Part shown: piece after piece, positions 60,721-64,000 of the stretch | Layout: each line of letters begins with the position of its first letter | Position numbering within the stretch: position 1 is the first letter of the stretch | Origin: Calditerrivibrio sp. | GTDB taxonomy: Bacteria; Chrysiogenota; Deferribacteres; Deferribacterales; Calditerrivibrionaceae | NCBI GenBank assembly: GCA_026415135.1 | Contig: JAOAHS010000001.1 | Location: 39,039 to 103,038, forward strand | Length of the DNA: 64,000 bases | Direction: 5' to 3' | Position numbers and translations under genes: made by a program | Notes under the pieces: model-generated | What the model was told of the DNA's origin: nothing | Seen by the model: only the letters and a program-made list of their open reading frames with translations | Databases searched by the model: none

Positions 60721-61509
60721 ATGCCTACTGTAAAGGTAAAAATTATTTTTGATGACAACGTAATAAGAACTTATGGAAACATGATATCCAAAGATCCCCT
60801 GAAAGTTAATCTGAAACTACCCACGAATCTACCATTTAATGAAGCGATATTGACCCAGATAAATCTATTTGAAGCGGGACAAAATAAGGTTTATGAAGTA
60901 AAGCCTTTGAAATACAATGGAACTACTATGGAGTTTACAATTATCAAAGAGCTACCTGCAAAATCTGATAGATCCCATTACCGAATAGACTATAGGGGTT
61001 ATTTCAGACTGAAAAAGATTACAGATAATACAGCGGAATATTATGAGAAAGTCAAGGTAATAAATGATGGCATAAAAAACTCCCTTTCTTATAAAATAAA
61101 GAGTGTTATTAGCAAAGAGATACCTCAGATGCAGTATGTGTTATGGTATCTTTTTGAATTGGATAATAAGATTGACGAGATACTTGAAATTTTGAAAGAG
61201 CAAAAAGATATTTATGCAGATTTCCAAAAAGTGAAGACTATAGATATCAGCGGTGGGGGGTTTAGTTTCTTTTCCCCTGATAAGTCCTTTCAGGTGGGTG
61301 AGCTACTTTTTATTGATGGTATTATAGATGATGGATCTAGTAAAATTAAATTTGCTAGTATTTCAAGGATCGTTAGTAGACATGAAACGAAAAAAGGTAT
61401 TATTTGTGGGACAGTTTTTGAGGAGATAGATAATGAGATAAGGGAGAACATTGTTAGGTATGTTTTTGACAAGGATAGAGAGATGCTAAAGGAAGCCAAG
61501 AATTTATGA
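60721..61509 (+). CDS. PilZ-domain protein with a helical insert
   Basis: This is 262 residues. The PilZ c-di-GMP-binding residues are R84-x3-R88 (RSHYR) and D175-x-S177-x2-G180 (DISGGG). About 86 residues lie between them, far more than the usual 20-30; the insert (about 104-170) is predicted helical. Such insertions form coiled-coil oligomers in some PilZ proteins. It probably couples c-di-GMP to the flagellum. The HD-GYP kinase at 23.6 kb could lower the ligand. Confidence 0.78.
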   Translation: MPTVKVKIIFDDNVIRTYGNMISKDPLKVNLKLPTNLPFNEAILTQINLFEAGQNKVYEVKPLKYNGTTMEFTIIKELPAKSDRSHYRIDYRGYFRLKKITDNTAEYYEKVKVINDGIKNSLSYKIKSVISKEIPQMQYVLWYLFELDNKIDEILEILKEQKDIYADFQKVKTIDISGGGFSFFSPDKSFQVGELLFIDGIIDDGSSKIKFASISRIVSRHETKKGIICGTVFEEIDNEIRENIVRYVFDKDREMLKEAKNL

Positions 61510-62000
61510 ATCTTGCACCTTTTATAATTATATTGTTTGTTTTAAATCTGCTTTTATTGTTAATTATAGCCTATCTTTTGTTAAAGATTAAAGAGTTGAG
61601 CAAAAAAGTTATAAACGTTTCCTATGATGATGTAAAGCTTATTACAGAAAACCTGAAAGATTTAATAGTTGAATCTGAAAAGGTTTCAGAGAAGCTTGAA
61701 AGTTCTATTAAAGAAAAAGAGGCTGTTTTAGAGGATTTAGTTGATTTAATAGATGCTAAACTTAGGAGGCTTGAGCATATCAATGTTTCAGGGGGTTATA
61801 ATCAAATAGCGGATTTGGATAAAGTAGAAGATACTGCAGTTATAAGGACTACTACGATAGCTGATGCTGATCTTTCAGGGATGAGTTTGAGGGAGAAGGT
61901 TGTTTATTTATCAAAGAATGGTGTTACGCCTATGGAAATTGCGAAAAGATTAGGTATATCAGTAACAGAAGTTAATCTTGTATTAAAACATGGACGATGA
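61506..62000 (+). CDS. TM plus coiled-coil protein with a C-terminal helix-turn-helix
   Basis: This is 164 residues: an N-terminal TM helix (about 5-28), a coiled coil (29-95), a Ser/Thr/Asp linker, and a C-terminal helix-turn-helix-like segment (TPMEIAKRLGISVTEVNLVLK). DUF2802/DUF6115-type proteins near flagellar genes share this shape. It overlaps both neighbours by 4 bp. Function is unknown; the HTH may bind protein rather than DNA. Confidence 0.65.
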   Translation: MNLAPFIIILFVLNLLLLLIIAYLLLKIKELSKKVINVSYDDVKLITENLKDLIVESEKVSEKLESSIKEKEAVLEDLVDLIDAKLRRLEHINVSGGYNQIADLDKVEDTAVIRTTTIADADLSGMSLREKVVYLSKNGVTPMEIAKRLGISVTEVNLVLKHGR

Positions 62001-62848
62001 TAAATGGTGTAAGGCTTGGGGATCTAATAAAATTTAGCTTAGATCCAAATAGTATTGAACTTAAGGAAGGGGAAAAGATTCCGGTTAATGTAATAAAAGA
62101 GATAAAAAATGGCTTATTCCTCGTAAACATCAAGGGTAGGAGCTTTACTGCATACTTTCAAAATCTTCCCCAGATTGGCAGATTTATAGCTGAGGTTGTA
62201 AAAACAGAGCCGATTTTAGAGCTAAAGATGCAAAAAGAAGCTATCCCAGATGAACAAATTAAACAGGTAAAAGGAGAGGTTCTTTCATTTGATAAAAAAG
62301 AAACAAGGGATATTTTATATAAAAGTGGTATAAGTATGGATGTAAAGAATATTACCCCTGAAAAGGTGAAAGATCTTATTAGAAATAGCGGTATTTTTTT
62401 TGAGAATAAACTACACACGGGGGAACAGATACAGGATGATATAAAATATCAATGGCATCAGAAGGGGGATACAGAGTCCACAGCACAGATCAGTAAGTTA
62501 CAATTAATTACTTTTTTGTCTGGTTTGGACGCCTATCTACCCATTAAAAGTGATGACGAGGATGTTGATGATTTTGATATAATTATAAAAAAAGGTAAAA
62601 CAGTTTCCATAATGATCAGGACTCATTTTAGTAAGTTAGGTGATACCTTGATCTATATAAGAGATATTGGCAATGGATTGATAGATTGCGTAATTAAAAC
62701 AGAGGCGGATATCTCTGATGATTTGAAAGAAGTAATGATCCCAAATGTTAGAGTCAGTTGGAGTAAGATAACCAAAGTTGAGTTAGAATCATTTAACCCT
62801 CAAAAAGAGGCTTTAAACAACTTAGGAGGTTGGGAGGTGGTGGTGTGA
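61997..62848 (+). CDS. FliK-like protein, possible hook-length control
   Basis: This is 283 residues. The N-terminal part has the repeated 'v.V......G..lv.i.G....A......G' pattern (IPVNVIKEIKNGLFLVNIKG, in two parts). The C-terminal part (SKLGDTLIYIRDIGNGLIDCVIK) resembles the FliK C-terminal domain 'LG.v.v.l....g.v.v.'. The middle lacks the long Pro/Gln-rich region of classical FliK. The assignment is tentative. SD AGGAGGT-type sequences before its stop serve the helicase gene that follows. Confidence 0.45.
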   Translation: MINGVRLGDLIKFSLDPNSIELKEGEKIPVNVIKEIKNGLFLVNIKGRSFTAYFQNLPQIGRFIAEVVKTEPILELKMQKEAIPDEQIKQVKGEVLSFDKKETRDILYKSGISMDVKNITPEKVKDLIRNSGIFFENKLHTGEQIQDDIKYQWHQKGDTESTAQISKLQLITFLSGLDAYLPIKSDDEDVDDFDIIIKKGKTVSIMIRTHFSKLGDTLIYIRDIGNGLIDCVIKTEADISDDLKEVMIPNVRVSWSKITKVELESFNPQKEALNNLGGWEVVV

Positions 62849-64000
62849 AAGATTTGGAAGATTTTAAAAAAAATCTTGTCCTGAAAGCATCTGCTGGTTC
62901 TGGAAAGACACATGAACTGGCAAGCAGATTTGTTTTACTTTTATCCTTTTATTACATTTATAAAAAAAATGGATCTTTTGAAGGTATCTCTCTGCCTAAG
63001 GGGATAAGCTCCATAATGGCTCTAACTTTTACAAATAAAGCTGCTTCTGAGATGAAAGAACGTATTATAGATTTTATGAAAAAATCTGTTTTGGAAGAGG
63101 AGGAGAACATAAGTTTTTTAAATAAAGTCGAAATGCAGGAGCTTTTGATCGATCTTTTTAAAAACTATGATGAGTTAAATGTTACCACTATAGATTCATT
63201 TATGAATAGAATATTTAAGGCATTTTCGGTGGATCTTGGGGTATATCCAGATTATGAGATAACATTTGATAGTGATAGTGTATTCGAAGAGATGTTTAAA
63301 AGGGTTTTATTGGAGCCTCAAAATAGCGAATTACTGATGGATTTCCTTACATTTTTACTGGAGGCGGGTGAAAATGGAATGGATGCTGAGAAGATCCTGA
63401 AAAAAAACCTCAAGTATTATAGCCAGATAGAAGTACCTTCTGATATTTTGACGGCTGAAGATATTGAAAAACTTTTTTTTACAAAGTGGAACATATCCGA
63501 AAAAGAAATAGATCTATTACAATGGATATCAGAAAAAGTGGTAGAGTATGCTTCGGAGCTTAAAAATTTTATAGATAGTAGGTCTCATTTGTTCAATATG
63601 AATAATAGTAAAAAATTTAAGAATATAAATATAAAAATAGATGATGAAAAATTAGAAAAAATAAGATCTTTTTTAGAAGAAAAAAGATTTGAAAATGTAG
63701 TTAAAAATGGCAAGAGTCTGAGTGAGAAAGACAAAAACGATTTCATCAACATGTTGTCAAATATTTTGAAGCTCCTCGAGGATTATAAAATACTTACTGC
63801 AGTTAAAGAGGCTGAGTTAGCTTATCAAATTATTAAGGTGATAAATGAATTTAAAAATAAGGTTATGAGGGAGCAGAATATCGTTGATGGATCTGAGATA
63901 GCCAAAAAGGTTTCTGAATTATTAAAAAGTGAAAATGGGGTAACAATGGCTTATTGTAGATTGGGGGAGACTATCTATCATTATCTGATAGATGAATTTC
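62845..64000 (+). CDS. AddA/RecB-type (UvrD-like) helicase, 3' end outside the window
   Basis: At least 385 residues are visible and the frame is open to the window end. Motif I is ASAGSGKT (residues 15-22), motif Ia is ALTFTNKAASEMKERI, and the last bases read LIDEF, the start of the Walker B motif DEFQDTS of AddA. The start is GTG 62845, overlapping the previous stop by 4 bp, with SD GGGAGGTGG upstream. It belongs to the exonuclease/helicase complexes that process double-strand breaks (AddAB or RecBCD). The nuclease domain lies outside. Confidence 0.85.
   Translation, partial: MKDLEDFKKNLVLKASAGSGKTHELASRFVLLLSFYYIYKKNGSFEGISLPKGISSIMALTFTNKAASEMKERIIDFMKKSVLEEEENISFLNKVEMQELLIDLFKNYDELNVTTIDSFMNRIFKAFSVDLGVYPDYEITFDSDSVFEEMFKRVLLEPQNSELLMDFLTFLLEAGENGMDAEKILKKNLKYYSQIEVPSDILTAEDIEKLFFTKWNISEKEIDLLQWISEKVVEYASELKNFIDSRSHLFNMNNSKKFKNINIKIDDEKLEKIRSFLEEKRFENVVKNGKSLSEKDKNDFINMLSNILKLLEDYKILTAVKEAELAYQIIKVINEFKNKVMREQNIVDGSEIAKKVSELLKSENGVTMAYCRLGETIYHYLIDEF

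Noticed and set aside
60439..60758. Long minus-strand open frames over the charged coiled-coil gene
   Set aside because: They mirror a low-complexity Lys/Glu-rich gene, have no SD and would give Ser/Phe-rich nonsense.
1..64000. tRNA, rRNA, CRISPR arrays, insertion sequences or prophage
   Set aside because: I looked for cloverleaf-like gaps, repeat-spacer patterns, transposase motifs and phage genes and saw none; nearly all bases are in metabolic, respiratory or motility genes.

Overview
The window is an AT-rich bacterial chromosome segment (about one third G+C by eye), densely coded, with short gaps, many 4-bp ATGA overlaps and G-rich Shine-Dalgarno (SD) sequences. A Na+-translocating NADH:quinone reductase, a cbb3 oxidase, a triheme cytochrome c7, TRAP transport, sigma-54 signalling and a large flagellar/chemotaxis cluster together suggest a motile, Gram-negative, respiring anaerobe or microaerophile. 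My best guess is the Deferribacterota, of the Calditerrivibrio/Deferribacter type. That is inference from gene content and style, not a database match. I see no rRNA, tRNA, CRISPR array, insertion sequence or prophage. No stretch longer than about 300 bases lacks a gene.

Layout. 1-6.8 kb: a TPR protein, an ExeA-type ATPase, an NtrY/NtrX-like two-component pair and a small membrane protein. 6.8-11.2 kb: cytochrome c7, CorA, RecO, an SspB-type ClpXP adaptor, PanE and a radical SAM enzyme. 11.3-17 kb: the complete nqrABCDEF operon. 17-23.6 kb: an RpoS-like sigma factor, an M24 peptidase, an AcuI/YhdH reductase and a large fused SLC5-STAC-GAF-PP2C protein with a small membrane partner. 23.6-26 kb: an HD/HD-GYP histidine kinase on the minus strand. 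26-35.6 kb: a canonical dctPQM TRAP transporter behind a sigma-54 promoter, facing a minus-strand group of ZIP transporter, histidine kinase, sigma-54 activator and a second, degenerate TRAP set. 35.7-43.2 kb: an Rrf2 regulator and a rearranged cbb3 oxidase cluster (ccoN, a ccoO-ccoP fusion, a detached CcoP anchor, ccoQ, ccoG, ccoH, ccoS, ccoI). 43.3-62.8 kb: flhA, flhF, flhG, fliA, cheB, fliM, fliN/fliY, cheY, cheZ, cheA, a partner-switching-like set (PAS-PP2C, STAS, STAS-HEAT), cheR, a PilZ protein and several unrecognised genes. 62.8 kb to the end: the start of an AddA/RecB-type helicase.

The most interesting unit is at 26-35 kb. A degenerate TRAP set shares what looks like one operon with a histidine kinase and a sigma-54 activator. 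The neighbouring canonical dctPQM operon has a well-spaced -24/-12 promoter and two identical TTGCA-N4-TGCAA dyads upstream. I propose that the degenerate TRAP proteins work as a ligand-sensing module for the kinase.

Other notable points: three genes (nqrA, the ZIP gene and the HD-GYP kinase gene) have a good -35/-10 promoter only 5-6 bases before the start codon and no SD, which suggests leaderless mRNAs. The CcoO/CcoP domains are rearranged. One small gene in the chemotaxis cluster may carry a one-base frameshift at its start.
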